The notes: generated from the letters alone by a model not told the origin. A stretch of DNA of 64,000 nucleotides from Saccharopolyspora ipomoeae (GCF_029952525.1 NZ_JASAOF010000012.1:104388-168387); one strand, 5' to 3'; shown: positions 1-9,211, numbered from the stretch's first letter. Program-made: numbers and translations.

Positions 1-408
1 GTGACCCAGCTGCTCGGCGGCGTGCTGCTGATCTTCTTCTCGCCGCGCGAGCTGACCCGGATCGCGCACGGCGTGGTGACGCGCGATCTGCTCGGCCCGC
101 CGACCGGCGCGCTCGCCGGGCACTTCGAGGAGGCGGTGCAGCACTTCGCGGGCGGCACCCGCGCCTTCGTGATCGGCTACCTGCTGGTGCACGGCCTGAT
201 CAAGCTCGTCCTGGTGATCGCGCTGCTGCGCGAGGCGGTCCGCTGGTACCCGGTGGCCATCACCGCGCTGGGCCTGTTCGTGCTCTTCGAACTGGTCCGG
301 GGCGTGCAGACGCACTCGCTGGTGCTGCCCGCGCTCACCGCGCTGGACATCGTGATCATCGTGCTGGTGATCAAGGAGTATCGCGAGATCCGCCGGGACT
401 CCGCCTGA
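1..408 (+). CDS. DUF2127-like integral membrane protein, 5' part cut by the window edge
   Basis: The frame is already open at the first base, so the 135 residues seen are probably the C-terminal part of a longer protein and the GTG at position 1 need not be the start. Three hydrophobic stretches are visible, at about residues 52-76, 80-99 and 108-126. They are followed by a short charged tail ending in EYREIRRDS. Helices separated by short basic and aromatic loops, with a segment rich in Leu and Val, match small DUF2127 membrane proteins of actinomycetes, whose function is unknown. The next gene is a secreted protease with its own ribosome site, so no operon link is implied. Confidence 0.6.
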   Translation: MTQLLGGVLLIFFSPRELTRIAHGVVTRDLLGPPTGALAGHFEEAVQHFAGGTRAFVIGYLLVHGLIKLVLVIALLREAVRWYPVAITALGLFVLFELVRGVQTHSLVLPALTALDIVIIVLVIKEYREIRRDSA

Positions 409-580
409 GCCGGAGGGGAATCCGATCTCCCGGGGTTGAATTGCGTTGGGAAATACTGGGAATTGCCGGGTGCCGCATTTCCCGGTGATGGCGAGTTGTG
501 CTCAATCAATGGACAGCACCACTCGATCGAGTGAAGGTCGATTTCGGCTCTCGCCCAACCGCGAACCGAAGGAGACCAAC

Positions 581-1315
581 GTGTCGCTCGTCCGCAATCT
601 CGCCGGACTCGCCGGTGCCGTGATCGCCGGCGGCCTGCTGGCGGTGCCCGCGCAGGCAGCCCCCACCCCGCAGGACGTCCAGCCGTACATCATCGATGGC
701 CGCGAGGTGGACAGCGCGCCGTGGGCGGCCCGGCTGTTCGTCGACGACCAGGAGACCTGCACCGCCTCGATCATCGCCCCCGAGTGGATCCTCACCGCTC
801 AGCACTGCGTCGCCGACGCGGCCGACGGCAACGGCCTGAGCTTCAACGTCGGCGACGTCGACCAGACCAAGGGCGAGCACGTCAACGCCATCCCCGGCGA
901 GGTGCACATCCACGACACCGCCGACATCGCCCTGGTCAAGATCGACAAGGCGGTGCAGACCGACTACGCGCCGCTGGGCGACCCGGGCACCGTCGCCAAC
1001 GGCGACACCGTGCAGACCTACGGCTGGGGCGCGACCTGCACCGACAAGCCGGAGATCGAGTGCCAGGCGCCGATCCTCAAGGTCGCCGACGTCAACGTGA
1101 CCGGCGTGAACGGCGACTGCACCGACTACCGCGGCGGCCAGGCCATCTGCGCCTCGCGCGGGGACGGCATCCCGGCGGGCGGCGACTCCGGCGGCCCCAT
1201 GTTCGCCGGTGACAAGCAGGTCGGCGTGGCCTCCACCAGCGACCGCGCGACCTCGACGGCCTACGTCAACATCACCGAGTACCGCGACTGGATCTCGGGC
1301 CTGGCCGGCGTCTGA
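581..1315 (+). CDS. Secreted trypsin-like serine protease (family S1)
   Basis: This is a 244-residue chymotrypsin-fold protease made for export. The GTG start at 581 is chosen because AAGGAG lies six bases upstream and because it opens directly onto a signal peptide: a basic start, a hydrophobic core and a cut near AQA-AP at residue 26. The catalytic triad is complete: His75 in LTAQHC, Asp115 in DTADIALVK and Ser203 in GGDSGGP. Paired cysteines around His75 and Ser203 suggest the usual disulfides. There is no long propeptide, only about ten residues before the IIDG mature N-terminus. The natural substrate is unknown. The gene stands alone and is followed by a GC-rich hairpin. Confidence 0.9.
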   Translation: MSLVRNLAGLAGAVIAGGLLAVPAQAAPTPQDVQPYIIDGREVDSAPWAARLFVDDQETCTASIIAPEWILTAQHCVADAADGNGLSFNVGDVDQTKGEHVNAIPGEVHIHDTADIALVKIDKAVQTDYAPLGDPGTVANGDTVQTYGWGATCTDKPEIECQAPILKVADVNVTGVNGDCTDYRGGQAICASRGDGIPAGGDSGGPMFAGDKQVGVASTSDRATSTAYVNITEYRDWISGLAGV

Positions 1316-1364
1316 TCGACCTCCCACCGGGGACCCCGACGCAGGCACGGGTCCCCACTCCAGC

Positions 1365-1407
1365 GGGCGCATTCGCCCGGGGCGTGCCGGCCCCGGCGGG
1401 TGCGCCC
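1365..1407 (+). terminator. Imperfect GC-rich hairpin downstream of the protease gene
   Basis: The arms GGGCGC...CGCCCGGGGC and GCCCCGGCGGG...GCGCCC can fold into a long imperfect stem about 50 bases past the protease stop codon. There is no clear T-run, which is common for actinobacterial terminators. The call rests on position and pairing only. Confidence 0.45.
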
Positions 1408-1638
1408 GCTTCCATTTCTCACCTGATCCGAGCAGTATTCACAAGACCGGAAGATTTCCTGCCCGACGCGGATCAGCCGCTCTCGGAATCACCGTTTCCG
1501 CTGGTCAGAGGTTGCCGAAAATTGTCCTGCAAATCCCCGGAGAGACCGGCTAGCACCGGCTCAGACGGCGGATCAACGTTTCTGTAGTGCTTCTCACGTG
1601 TAAAATCGAGAATCGCCTGGTAGATGCCGGAAGAAAGG

Positions 1639-1657
1639 CGTGAGAACCTGACTCACG
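1639..1657. promoter_or_regulatory. Inverted repeat CGTGAG-N7-CTCACG upstream of ectA
   Basis: Two 6-base arms separated by seven bases lie 28 bases before the ectA start. A third copy of the half-site sits at 1593. Position and symmetry suggest an operator for osmotic control of the ect genes, but no regulator is known for this sequence. Confidence 0.35.
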
Positions 1658-1684
1658 ACGGATGTTCTGTTAAGTTGGCACAAC

Positions 1685-2230
1685 ATGACCGGCGATAAAC
1701 CGAGCCATAAACACGAAGATCGGAATGGCGGAAGCGGTTCAGCCGGACGGTTGGAGATCGACGCTCCGGTCGTCGCGGACGGCCCTGAGCTCTACCGGAT
1801 CACTCGCGATTCGGCAGTGCTCGATGTGAACTCGTCCTACGCATATTTGTTGTGGTGCCGGGACTTCTCGCAGACCTCCGCGGTGGCGCGTGTCGACGGT
1901 GCGGTAGTGGGCTTCGTGACCGGGTTCATCCGGCCCGACGCTCCGGACACCCTCGTGGTGTGGCAGATCGCCGTCGATGCCTCCCAGCGCGGTGGTGGCG
2001 TGGCCGGCAAGCTGCTGAACCACCTGGTCGATCGAGTGCGGGGGCGCGACGTGCGATTCCTGGAGACCACGATCACCCCGGACAACACCGCATCGATCAA
2101 GCTTTTCAGCGCGCTGGCGCGCGACCGAGCGACGCAGATCACCAGCAGCGAGTTGTTCACCGCTGACCTGTTCCCGGACTCGCACCTGGGAGAGGACCTG
2201 TACCGCATCGGGCCGTTCGACGCCGCCTGA
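1685..2230 (+). CDS. ectA: L-2,4-diaminobutyrate Nγ-acetyltransferase
   Basis: EctA transfers acetyl from acetyl-CoA to the γ-amino group of 2,4-diaminobutyrate, the second step of ectoine synthesis. The 181-residue protein is a GNAT-fold enzyme. The acetyl-CoA pyrophosphate loop is QRGGGVAGKL at residues 101-110, and the EctA-typical blocks LDVNSSYAYLLWCRDF (46-61) and TPDNTAS (131-137) are present. About 22 polar residues precede the core. No Shine-Dalgarno sequence precedes the ATG, so translation may be leaderless or the true start may lie a little downstream. The substrate is made by ectB, which follows after 72 bases in the same direction. Confidence 0.95.
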   Translation: MTGDKPSHKHEDRNGGSGSAGRLEIDAPVVADGPELYRITRDSAVLDVNSSYAYLLWCRDFSQTSAVARVDGAVVGFVTGFIRPDAPDTLVVWQIAVDASQRGGGVAGKLLNHLVDRVRGRDVRFLETTITPDNTASIKLFSALARDRATQITSSELFTADLFPDSHLGEDLYRIGPFDAA

Positions 2231-2302
2231 GGCAAAGCCACTCCACTCTTTCCCGTCTTCAAGCGCCGGGCGCCCGCGCGCCGTCGGCCGAACGGAGGAT
2301 CC

Positions 2303-3550
2303 GTGAACGACATCTTCGCCACCCTCGAATCTGAAGTCCGCAGCTACAGCAGAACGTGGCCGACCACGTTCGACCGCGCGGTCGGCAGCTACCTCTACGA
2401 CGAGGACGGCACCGGCTACCTCGACTTCTTCGCCGGCGCGGGTGCGCTCAACTACGGGCACAACAACCCCGCGCTCAAGCAGAAGCTGCTCGACTACATC
2501 GCCCGCGACGGCGTGACCCACGGTCTCGACCAGGCCACCAAGGCCAAGGCCGAGTTCCTGGAGTCGTTCAACACCAACGTGCTGCAGCGGCGCGGGCTGA
2601 ACTACAAGGTCCAGTTCCCCGGCCCGACGGGCACCAACTCGGTGGAGTCGGCGCTGAAGCTGGCCCGCAAGATCACCGGCCGCGAGTCGATCATCAGCTT
2701 CACCAACGCCTTCCACGGCATGACGCTGGGCTCGCTGTCGGTCACCGGCAACTCGATGAAGCGCGGCGGCGCGGGCATCCCGCTGGTGCACGCCACCCCG
2801 ATGCCCTACGACGACTACTTCGACGGCCAGGTGCCCGACTTCCTGTACTTCGAGCGGATGCTGGAGGACAGCGGTTCCGGCCTCAACGAGCCGGCCGCGG
2901 TCATCGTCGAGACGCTGCAGGGCGAGGGCGGCATCAACTCCTCGCGCCCCGAGTGGCTGCGCGGCCTCTACGACCTGTGCCAGAAGCACGGGATGCTGAT
3001 GATCGTCGACGACGTGCAGATGGGCTGCGGCCGGACCGGTCCGTTCTTCTCCTTCGAGGAGGCCGGCATCCAGCCCGACATCGTCTGCCTGTCGAAGTCC
3101 ATCGGCGGCTACGGCATGCCGCTGGCGCTGACGCTGATCAAGCCCGAGCACGACGTGTGGGAGCCGGGCGAGCACAACGGCACGTTCCGCGGCAACAACC
3201 CCGCGTTCGTCACCGCCGCTGAGGCATTCCGGCTGTACTGGTCGAACGACGAGCTGGAGAAGTCGACCATCGCCAAGGGCGAGCGGGTCGGCCAGGTGCT
3301 GGAGGAGATCGCCGCCGAGCACGGTGGCGCCATCGCCAAGGGCCGCGGGCTGGCTCGCGGCCTGGGCTTCGAGGACACCAACGTGGCGGGCAAGGTCTCC
3401 AAGGCCGCGTTCGACCGCAAGCTGCTGATGGAGACCTCCGGTCCCTCCAGCGAGGTCCTCAAGATCATGCCGCCGCTGACCGTCTCCGACGACGAGCTGG
3501 AGAAGGGCCTGGAGATCGTGCGCGACTCGGTTCGTGCCGTTCTGGCCTGA
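2303..3550 (+). CDS. ectB: Diaminobutyrate--2-oxoglutarate transaminase
   Basis: EctB converts L-aspartate-β-semialdehyde to L-2,4-diaminobutyrate using glutamate as amino donor, the committing step of ectoine synthesis. The 415-residue protein is a class III PLP aminotransferase. The PLP lysine is Lys265 in LSKSIGG, preceded by the cofactor-binding [12 protein letters not shown] segment. The N-terminal [16 protein letters not shown] is characteristic of EctB. GTG at 2303 is supported by GGAGG seven bases upstream. Length is normal for the family. A long hairpin separates it from ectC. Confidence 0.97.
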   Translation: MNDIFATLESEVRSYSRTWPTTFDRAVGSYLYDEDGTGYLDFFAGAGALNYGHNNPALKQKLLDYIARDGVTHGLDQATKAKAEFLESFNTNVLQRRGLNYKVQFPGPTGTNSVESALKLARKITGRESIISFTNAFHGMTLGSLSVTGNSMKRGGAGIPLVHATPMPYDDYFDGQVPDFLYFERMLEDSGSGLNEPAAVIVETLQGEGGINSSRPEWLRGLYDLCQKHGMLMIVDDVQMGCGRTGPFFSFEEAGIQPDIVCLSKSIGGYGMPLALTLIKPEHDVWEPGEHNGTFRGNNPAFVTAAEAFRLYWSNDELEKSTIAKGERVGQVLEEIAAEHGGAIAKGRGLARGLGFEDTNVAGKVSKAAFDRKLLMETSGPSSEVLKIMPPLTVSDDELEKGLEIVRDSVRAVLA

Positions 3551-3567
3551 TTCGACGTTGCTTCCGC

Positions 3568-3618
3568 GGGTCGGGAGGGTGAAAAAGCCATTCGAACGGC
3601 TTTCACCTCTCCCGACCC
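3568..3618 (+). terminator. Long hairpin between ectB and ectC
   Basis: GGGTCGGGAGGGTGAAA at the left pairs with TTTCACCTCTCCCGACCC at the right with little mismatch, enclosing a second small stem GCC-ATTCGAAC-GGC. It begins 17 bases after the ectB stop. Inside a biosynthetic operon such a hairpin could be a partial terminator or an mRNA-stabilising structure that sets the ratio of EctAB to EctC. Confidence 0.7.
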
Positions 3619-3691
3619 GAGCACGTCGTGCGGCAAGCTGCGTGTGGCGCGTTCCCGCGCAGTGCACCAACCAAGATTCACAGGAGGAAAC

Positions 3692-4081
3692 GTGATCGTC
3701 CGGCACCTCTCGGAGATCGAGGACACCGACGCCGACATCAAGACCGAGAACTGGCGCAGCAAGCGCATTCTCCTCGCCAAGGACAAGCTGGGCTTCTCGG
3801 TGCACGAGACCACGCTGTACGCCGGCACGGTGAACGACTTCTGGTACGCCAACCACATCGAAGCCGTGTTCATCACCGAGGGCGAGGGCGAGGTCGAGAA
3901 CAAGGCGACCGGTGAGGTCCACCAGCTGAAGCCGGGTTCGATCTACGTGCTCAACGACGCCGACAAGCACCAGGTGCGTCCCAAGACGACCATGAAGACC
4001 GTGTGCGTGTTCAACCCGCCGGTCACCGGTCGCGAGGTGCACGACGAGAACGGCGTCTACCCGCTGATCGTCGAGGACTGA
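3692..4081 (+). CDS. ectC: Ectoine synthase
   Basis: EctC closes the ring of Nγ-acetyl-2,4-diaminobutyrate with loss of water, giving the osmolyte ectoine. It is a metal-dependent cupin. The start GTG at 3692 is chosen because AGGAGG lies five to ten bases upstream and because the family begins MIVR; an in-frame start at 3644 would add 16 unrelated residues. With this start the protein has 129 residues, and the iron ligands known for EctC fall at their usual numbers: Glu57, Tyr85 and His93. The flexible C-terminal part is complete. It lies 141 bases after ectB and is followed by another GC-rich hairpin before ectD. Confidence 0.97.
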   Translation: MIVRHLSEIEDTDADIKTENWRSKRILLAKDKLGFSVHETTLYAGTVNDFWYANHIEAVFITEGEGEVENKATGEVHQLKPGSIYVLNDADKHQVRPKTTMKTVCVFNPPVTGREVHDENGVYPLIVED

Positions 4082-4106
4082 TCATCGCGGGCTGATTCAG
4101 CTCCAC

Positions 4107-4143
4107 GCGCGGCGGGTACCCGGAGACCGGGGACCCGCCGCGC
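4107..4143 (+). terminator. Hairpin between ectC and ectD
   Basis: GCGCGGCGGGT pairs perfectly with ACCCGCCGCGC around a 15-base loop, 26 bases after the ectC stop. It may end most ectABC transcripts and leave ectD with lower or separate expression. Confidence 0.65.
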
Positions 4144-4297
4144 TGTCATTCACCACCAGGGTTTTCCCCACGCGTGCGACGTGGGGGAACGCGGGCACTC
4201 GACGTGTGCCGCTTCTCAACGAGGAACCGAGAACGGCGGGCGGTGTCATCCAGACATCGATCCGCTCCGGCGGGAATTCGCGAAGGAGGCGCAACCC

Positions 4298-5197
4298 ATG
4301 ACCGTCGCTGATCTGAGCACCACGGACCGCTACCCGACGCGGGGCTCCGATTCGGCGTTGCTCGAACGGACCGATCCGACCGTCTGGTCCGGTGGGCCCA
4401 CCGGACCGGCCACGCGCGACGAGCTGGCCGCCCACGACACCAAGGGCTTCCACGTCCAGGAGGGGCTGCTGTCCCCCGCGGAGGTGCAGACCTACTGGCA
4501 GGAGCTGGAGCGGCTGACGCGCGACGAGGAGGTCCGCGCCGACGAGCGCACGATCATCGAGCGCTCGTCCGACGAGGTCCGGTCCATCTTCGAGGTGCAC
4601 CGGATCAGTCCGCTGATCGGGGAGCTGACCCGCGATCCGCGGGTGCTCGACCGGGCCAGGCAGATCCTGGGGTCGGACGTGTACGTGCACCAGAGCCGGA
4701 TCAACTACATGCCCGGTTTCCGCGGCACCGGCTTCTACTGGCACTCCGACTTCGAGACCTGGCACGCCGAGGACGGCATGCCGGACCCGCGCGCGGTGAG
4801 CATCTCGATCGCGCTGACCGACAACTTCCCGTTCAACGGCGGTCTGATGATCATGCCGGGCGCTCACCGCACGTTCGTCTCGTGCGCGGGTGAGACCCCG
4901 GAGCAGAACCACAAGACCTCGCTCAAGCAGCAGCGGGTGGGCGTCCCGTCCGAGGAGGCCATCACCAAGCTCGCCTACGAGCACGGGATCGAGCAGTTCA
5001 CCGGCCCGGCGGGCTCGGCCCTGTGGTTCGACTCCAACTGCATGCACGGTTCGGGCAACAACATCACGCCCTATCCGCGCTCGAACATCTTCATCGTGTT
5101 CAACAGCGCGGAGAACTCGCTGGTGGATCCCTACGCGGCCAGCGCCCCACGCCCGAACCACATCGCCTCCAGGGACTTCACCCCCCTGCAACGCTGA
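4298..5197 (+). CDS. ectD: Ectoine 5-hydroxylase
   Basis: EctD is a non-haem Fe(II)/2-oxoglutarate dioxygenase of the phytanoyl-CoA hydroxylase superfamily that hydroxylates ectoine to 5-hydroxyectoine. ATG at 4298 follows AAGGAGG at a normal distance and gives 299 residues, the usual EctD length. The iron-binding triad is visible as His149 and Asp151 in FYWHSDFETWH and His250 in CMHGSGNN. The EctD signature FYWHSDFETWHAEDG is intact. A GC-rich hairpin and 216 bases separate it from ectC, so it may be transcribed partly on its own. Its presence means that both ectoine and hydroxyectoine can be made. Confidence 0.96.
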   Translation: MTVADLSTTDRYPTRGSDSALLERTDPTVWSGGPTGPATRDELAAHDTKGFHVQEGLLSPAEVQTYWQELERLTRDEEVRADERTIIERSSDEVRSIFEVHRISPLIGELTRDPRVLDRARQILGSDVYVHQSRINYMPGFRGTGFYWHSDFETWHAEDGMPDPRAVSISIALTDNFPFNGGLMIMPGAHRTFVSCAGETPEQNHKTSLKQQRVGVPSEEAITKLAYEHGIEQFTGPAGSALWFDSNCMHGSGNNITPYPRSNIFIVFNSAENSLVDPYAASAPRPNHIASRDFTPLQR

Positions 5198-5280
5198 CAC
5201 CGACGGCTGGGCTCGGAGCGGGGCGCCTGACCACCCAGGCACCCCGCTCCACCCTCCCGGCCCGTCCGCGCCGCCCCGCC

Positions 5281-5320
5281 CGACGCGACGCGACGCGAGG
5301 CGAGGCGAGGCGAGGCGAGG
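5281..5320. repeat. Tandem pentamer tract (CGACG)3(CGAGG)5
   Basis: Eight consecutive 5-base units with one internal base change lie between ectD and the family A element. They are followed at once by the palindrome GTCAC-G-GTGAC (5325-5335). Such tracts can change length by slippage. No coding role is visible. Confidence 0.85.
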
Positions 5321-5347
5321 CGATGTCACGGTGACAACGTCCGTTGC

Positions 5348-5425
5348 CAGTGGACAGTTTTAGCCATAACTGTCCGGACAAAAAGGACATTGATCATGGG
5401 TGATTATGGCTAAAACTGTCCACTG
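5348..5425. repeat. Family A inverted-repeat element, copy A1
   Basis: Two perfect 22-base arms (5348-5369 and 5404-5425), containing GGACAGTTTTAGCCATAA and its reverse complement, flank a 34-base centre with TGTCCGGACA and TTGATCAT. The element is AT-rich compared with the genome. It ends three bases before the stop codon of the AlgX-like gene on the minus strand. Related copies lie at 11.7, 23.7 and 64.0 kb. Confidence 0.85.
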
Positions 5426-5428
5426 CCC

Positions 5429-6700
5429 TCACCTCACGGGGTGGGCGGCGAGGACCTGGCCGACCTCGGTGGCGACTTCGGGGTTGAGGAGGGGGTACCT
5501 GCCGCCGGCCACGAAGCGTTCTGAGAGTTCGAAGGTGATGACCTCGCCCTGGGCGAGGAGTTCGGCCGTGGCTCGGGGCTGGGTGGCGACGTTGTCCGGG
5601 TGGGTGATGGTGACGTCGGCGTAGGTGGCCGCGAGGTAGGGGCTGGCGAACTGGGTGAAGGAGTCGCCGACCACCCGGACCGGAGCCGTGATCATCCCCG
5701 GTTTCGGGGTCGACCTCAGGTGCAGCGGCTCGTGGAAGTCGCTGGGCTTGAACTGCGTGTTGTCCTCTCCCCCGTCCGGTGCCAGCGCGTAGGCCTGGAT
5801 GTCCACCGCGCGATCCTGGCCCAGCAGGTCGGGGATGTCGGCGCTGTGCGGGTACCGCCGCGACGGCGTCATCTTCCAGGTGCCGGTGATGCCCGGCGAA
5901 AGCCGTTCCGCCAGCTGGTAGACCATCGTCGCGCCGCCCTCGTGGGTCCAGTGCGTGTCGATGTCGTGGTAGATCGGGTGCCCGTTGCGCTCGGCCGCTC
6001 GGCGCAGCGGCGCGCGCAGGTCGATCGCGCCGGTCGCCTTCGGGACCCGCCGCCAGAACTCCTCCCGGGCCGCCTCCGAGCAGTCCTTCCCCGCGTAGTT
6101 CTCCGGCAGGTGCTCGGGGTACGCGGTCGACTTGTCCGGGGCGATGACCAGCTGGAACGTCCGGCCCGACGACTCCACGGCCTTCCGCCACGCGCGGAGC
6201 CCGGCGATGATCTCGTCCGTCGTGCGGCTCGGCACGCAGCGGTAGGACACGTCGTGCCCCAGGTACAGCCAGCCGTCGCGGCCCTCGATGACCGGCGGGA
6301 ACACGCTCTCGTCGATCGGCGGTTTGGCGTCCACCTGTCCCGCACCCACCGGCGAGCTGTGCGACCCACCCGCCAGCGGCGCCGGCTCGCCGAACACGCC
6401 CCGGCTGATGCCGCTGACCGCCTGCACCGCCGCCTTGCGGAACGGCAGGTGATCGGTGGCCCACCCGTTCAACCCGGTGAAGAACCCGAAACCCTCGGTG
6501 ACGCTGGGGAACTCGGCCAGCGGCCGGTTCTCCAGCTGCTCCGGCCGCGCCCCGAACAACCAGCTGCTCAACGGCGCGCTGAAGAACGCCAGCGCGCAGA
6601 TCAACGCCACCAGCTGACGTCGGCCGTGCCGAGGCCGGTGCAGCGGGTGATCCCGCGGCAACCACGCCTCGTGCACCGGAGGCAGCTCCGGAGTCCTCAC
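5429..6700 (-). CDS. AlgX/AlgJ-like SGNH-fold protein (polysaccharide O-acetylation)
   Basis: The 423-residue protein has one membrane segment near residues 30-50 and an extracytoplasmic SGNH-type domain like those of AlgJ and AlgX, which help acetylate exported polysaccharides. Expected landmarks are present: DGWLYLGHD near residue 145, the catalytic DTHWTHEGG block near 260 and the serine motif VVGDSFTQF near 350. The GTG start is preceded by GGAGGGG that overlaps the stop codon of the upstream MBOAT gene, so the two are translationally coupled. The likely role is to accept acetyl groups moved across the membrane by the MBOAT partner and pass them to a surface sugar. The glycan is unknown, because no glycosyltransferase lies nearby. 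Confidence 0.8.
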   Translation of the reverse strand: MRTPELPPVHEAWLPRDHPLHRPRHGRRQLVALICALAFFSAPLSSWLFGARPEQLENRPLAEFPSVTEGFGFFTGLNGWATDHLPFRKAAVQAVSGISRGVFGEPAPLAGGSHSSPVGAGQVDAKPPIDESVFPPVIEGRDGWLYLGHDVSYRCVPSRTTDEIIAGLRAWRKAVESSGRTFQLVIAPDKSTAYPEHLPENYAGKDCSEAAREEFWRRVPKATGAIDLRAPLRRAAERNGHPIYHDIDTHWTHEGGATMVYQLAERLSPGITGTWKMTPSRRYPHSADIPDLLGQDRAVDIQAYALAPDGGEDNTQFKPSDFHEPLHLRSTPKPGMITAPVRVVGDSFTQFASPYLAATYADVTITHPDNVATQPRATAELLAQGEVITFELSERFVAGGRYPLLNPEVATEVGQVLAAHPVR

Positions 6701-6710
6701 CTGTCCCCTC

Positions 6711-8147
6711 CTAGAACTGGTAGTACAGGAACGGGCTGAACGTGCCGGTGGCGACGAGCAGGCCCGCGTAGCCGAGGCCCGCCGTGAGCACCACCGCGCG
6801 CACGACGTAGGCCTCGCGGGTGCGGACCGCCTCCAGGAACGGGCCGGTGCCCGAACCAGCTGGCAGCAGCACCACGATCAGCGCGATCAGCAGGAAGAAC
6901 AACCGCTGGTGGGTCACCGACGCCGCGACGATGTCGGTCAGCCCCGCCAGGTCCGGGATCAGCATGTGCCCGAGCATCCCCAGCGCGCTGCCCAGGTCGG
7001 GTGCGCGGAAGAACACCCAGCCGACCACCACCAGCAGCAGCGTCAACGCCCGCCGCGCCAGTCGTGACCGCAGGTCCGCGGGTGCGGCCGACCAGCCGAA
7101 GCGGCGCTCCAGCACCAGCAGACCGCCGTGGAACAGCCCCCACACCAGGTAGGTCCACGCGGCGCCGTGCCAGAAACCGGTCAGCACGAAGATGATCGTC
7201 AGGTTCCGGTACGTCGTCGCCGTGCCGCGGCGGTTGCCGCCGAGCGGGATGTAGACGTAGTCGCGGAACCAGCGCGACAGCGACATGTGCCAGCGCCGCC
7301 AGAACTCGGTGATCGTCACCGACGAGTAGGGCCGCGCGAAGTTCTCCGGCAGCCGGAACCCCAGCATCCGCCCCAACCCGATCGCCATGTCCGAGTAGCC
7401 GGAGAAGTCGAAGTACAGCTGCATCGTGTAGCCGATCGCGCCCAGCCAGGCGATCGCGAACGTCATGTCCTGCGCGGGAGTCGCGAAGCACGCGTCGACC
7501 ATCGGTGCCAGCGTGTCGGCGACGACGACCTTCTTCGTCAAACCCCAGGCGAAGCGCGGGAACCCGGCCGCGATGTCATCGAGCCGGTGCGTGCGGCGCT
7601 GCGGCAGCTGATCGGCGATCTCCCGGTAGCGCACGATCGGACCCGCCACCAGCTGCGGGAACATCGCGATGTAGGTGACGAACGAGACCGGGTCCCGCAG
7701 CGCCGGGCGCTCGCCCCGGTAGATGTCCACCACGTAGGAGATGTGGTGGAACGTGTAGAACGAGATGCCGATCGGCAACGCCAGGTGCAGCACCGGGTAG
7801 TCGCCGCCGAACCAGCGCGCCAGCACCGCCAGCTGCTCGGTCGCGAACCCCGCGTACTTCCAGATCAGCAGGATCGTCAGGTTGAACGCGACCACGCCGA
7901 TCAGCAGCCACCGGCGGCGTTCCCGCTGCCCCGGCCAGTCGTCGCCCGGCTCCAGGCGGCGACCGGCCAGGAAGTTCACCGCGATGCACGCCAGCAGCAG
8001 CACCGTCGTGCCGCCCGCCCCGCTCGCGTAGAACAGCAGGCTGGCCAGCGCGACGACGACGTTGCGCCCGCTGCGGGGTGCCACCAGCACGACCGCGAGC
8101 ACGGCCGGCAGGAAGTACCACAGGAACAGCGGCGAAGCGAAGGACAT
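6711..8147 (-). CDS. MBOAT-family membrane O-acyltransferase (AlgI-like)
   Basis: This 478-residue polytopic protein belongs to the membrane-bound O-acyltransferase family. The catalytic histidine block reads TGFWHGAAWTYLVWGLFHG, and SFYTFHHISYVVDIYRGE and EFWRRWHMSLSRWFRDYVY are typical of the AlgI/DltB/PatA branch. It is thought to use cytoplasmic acetyl-CoA to acylate an exported sugar polymer with the help of the SGNH protein encoded ten bases downstream. It begins 107 bases after rlmB on the same strand. DltB-like teichoic acid D-alanylation is unlikely because no dltA or dltC is present. Confidence 0.88.
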   Translation of the reverse strand: MSFASPLFLWYFLPAVLAVVLVAPRSGRNVVVALASLLFYASGAGGTTVLLLACIAVNFLAGRRLEPGDDWPGQRERRRWLLIGVVAFNLTILLIWKYAGFATEQLAVLARWFGGDYPVLHLALPIGISFYTFHHISYVVDIYRGERPALRDPVSFVTYIAMFPQLVAGPIVRYREIADQLPQRRTHRLDDIAAGFPRFAWGLTKKVVVADTLAPMVDACFATPAQDMTFAIAWLGAIGYTMQLYFDFSGYSDMAIGLGRMLGFRLPENFARPYSSVTITEFWRRWHMSLSRWFRDYVYIPLGGNRRGTATTYRNLTIIFVLTGFWHGAAWTYLVWGLFHGGLLVLERRFGWSAAPADLRSRLARRALTLLLVVVGWVFFRAPDLGSALGMLGHMLIPDLAGLTDIVAASVTHQRLFFLLIALIVVLLPAGSGTGPFLEAVRTREAYVVRAVVLTAGLGYAGLLVATGTFSPFLYYQF

Positions 8148-8254
8148 CGAAGGGCCTCGGTTGCGGGAGGCCCACGCCTCCTCGGATCGGTTGCCGGAGC
8201 AGCCTAACCGAGGTCAGCGCGTCGCAGGTCCGGAATGGACCGAGCTCTCGCCCC

Positions 8255-9211
8255 TCAGCGGACCCGGCGCCGCCGGGCGACCTCGGAGAGCACGACACCC
8301 GCGGCGACCGAGGCGTTGAGCGACTCGACGTCGCCGGCCATCGGGATCGACACCGTCTGGTCGCAGGTCTCGCGCACCAGGCGCGACAGCCCCCGCCCCT
8401 CCGAGCCGACGACGACCACCAGCGGGCCGGTGGCCAGCTCCAGCTCGTCGGAGGTGATGTCGGAGTCCGCGTCGAGGCCGACGACCATCAGCCCGGCCTC
8501 CTTGTAGTCCTTGAGCGTGCGCGTGAGGTTGACGGCCTTGGCGACCGGCAGCTTCGCCGCCGTGCCCGCGCTCGTCCGCCACGCCACCGCCGTGATCCCG
8601 GCGCTGCGCCGCTGCGGCACGACCACGCCGTGCGCGCCGAACGCGGCCGCCGAGCGGATCACCGCGCCCAGGTTGCGCGGGTCGGTGACGCCGTCGAGCG
8701 CCACGATCAGCGGCGGCAGGCCGGTGTCCTGCGCGGCCGCGAGCACCTCGTCGGGGTGGGCGTAGTCGAACGGCGGCACCTGCAGGGCCAGGCCCTGGTG
8801 CATCGCGTTGTGGGTGAGCCGGTCCAGCTCGACGCGCGGCACGTCGAGCACCGGGATGCCCCGGTTCTTGGCCTCGCGCACCGCTTCGGTGACCCGGTCG
8901 TCGACGTCGATGCCCTGCGCGACGTACATGCCGCTGGCCGGGACGCCTGCGCGGACGCACTCCACCACCGGGTTGCGCCCGGCGACGAGCTCGGGCGCGT
9001 TCTCCGCCGCGGCCTGGCGCTTGGCGCGCTGCTGGTCGGCCTTGGCGCGCTGGTCGGCGCGCTTCTTGGCCGGGTGCGTGACGCGGTCCTCCGCCTTCGG
9101 GGTCGGGCCCTTGCCCTTGAGACCGCGCCGCCGCTGCCCGCCGGAACCGACGACCATGCCCTTCTTGTTGGTCTTGCGCACGCCACCGCGGCGCTTGTCG
9201 TTGCCGGCCAC
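8255..9211 (-). CDS. rlmB: 23S rRNA 2'-O-methyltransferase, RlmB/TrmH family
   Basis: This SPOUT-fold enzyme is predicted to methylate the 2'-OH of guanosine 2251 in the peptidyl-transferase loop of 23S rRNA with S-adenosylmethionine. The three knot motifs are visible: [25 protein letters not shown] and [15 protein letters not shown]. It has 318 residues, about 70 more than E. coli RlmB. The extra length is a very basic N-terminal tail that probably binds RNA, as in the mycobacterial relative Rv3579c. The GTG start lies three bases after the cysS stop, so the two genes form an operon as in mycobacteria. Confidence 0.9.
   Translation of the reverse strand: MAGNDKRRGGVRKTNKKGMVVGSGGQRRRGLKGKGPTPKAEDRVTHPAKKRADQRAKADQQRAKRQAAAENAPELVAGRNPVVECVRAGVPASGMYVAQGIDVDDRVTEAVREAKNRGIPVLDVPRVELDRLTHNAMHQGLALQVPPFDYAHPDEVLAAAQDTGLPPLIVALDGVTDPRNLGAVIRSAAAFGAHGVVVPQRRSAGITAVAWRTSAGTAAKLPVAKAVNLTRTLKDYKEAGLMVVGLDADSDITSDELELATGPLVVVVGSEGRGLSRLVRETCDQTVSIPMAGDVESLNASVAAGVVLSEVARRRRVR

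Larger units (their letters stand above)
1316..1684. other. Intergenic region before the ectoine cluster
   Basis: This 369-base gap holds the hairpin after the protease gene and, in its right half, the presumed control region of ectA. The last 120 bases are clearly less GC-rich than the surroundings. CTCACG occurs at 1593 and as an inverted pair at 1639-1657. I cannot assign a convincing -35/-10 pair and see no open reading frame with coding character. Confidence 0.5.

Noticed and set aside
5348..5425. Family A element as a complete insertion sequence
   Set aside because: It is only 78 bases long, has no transposase, and shows no clear target-site duplication.
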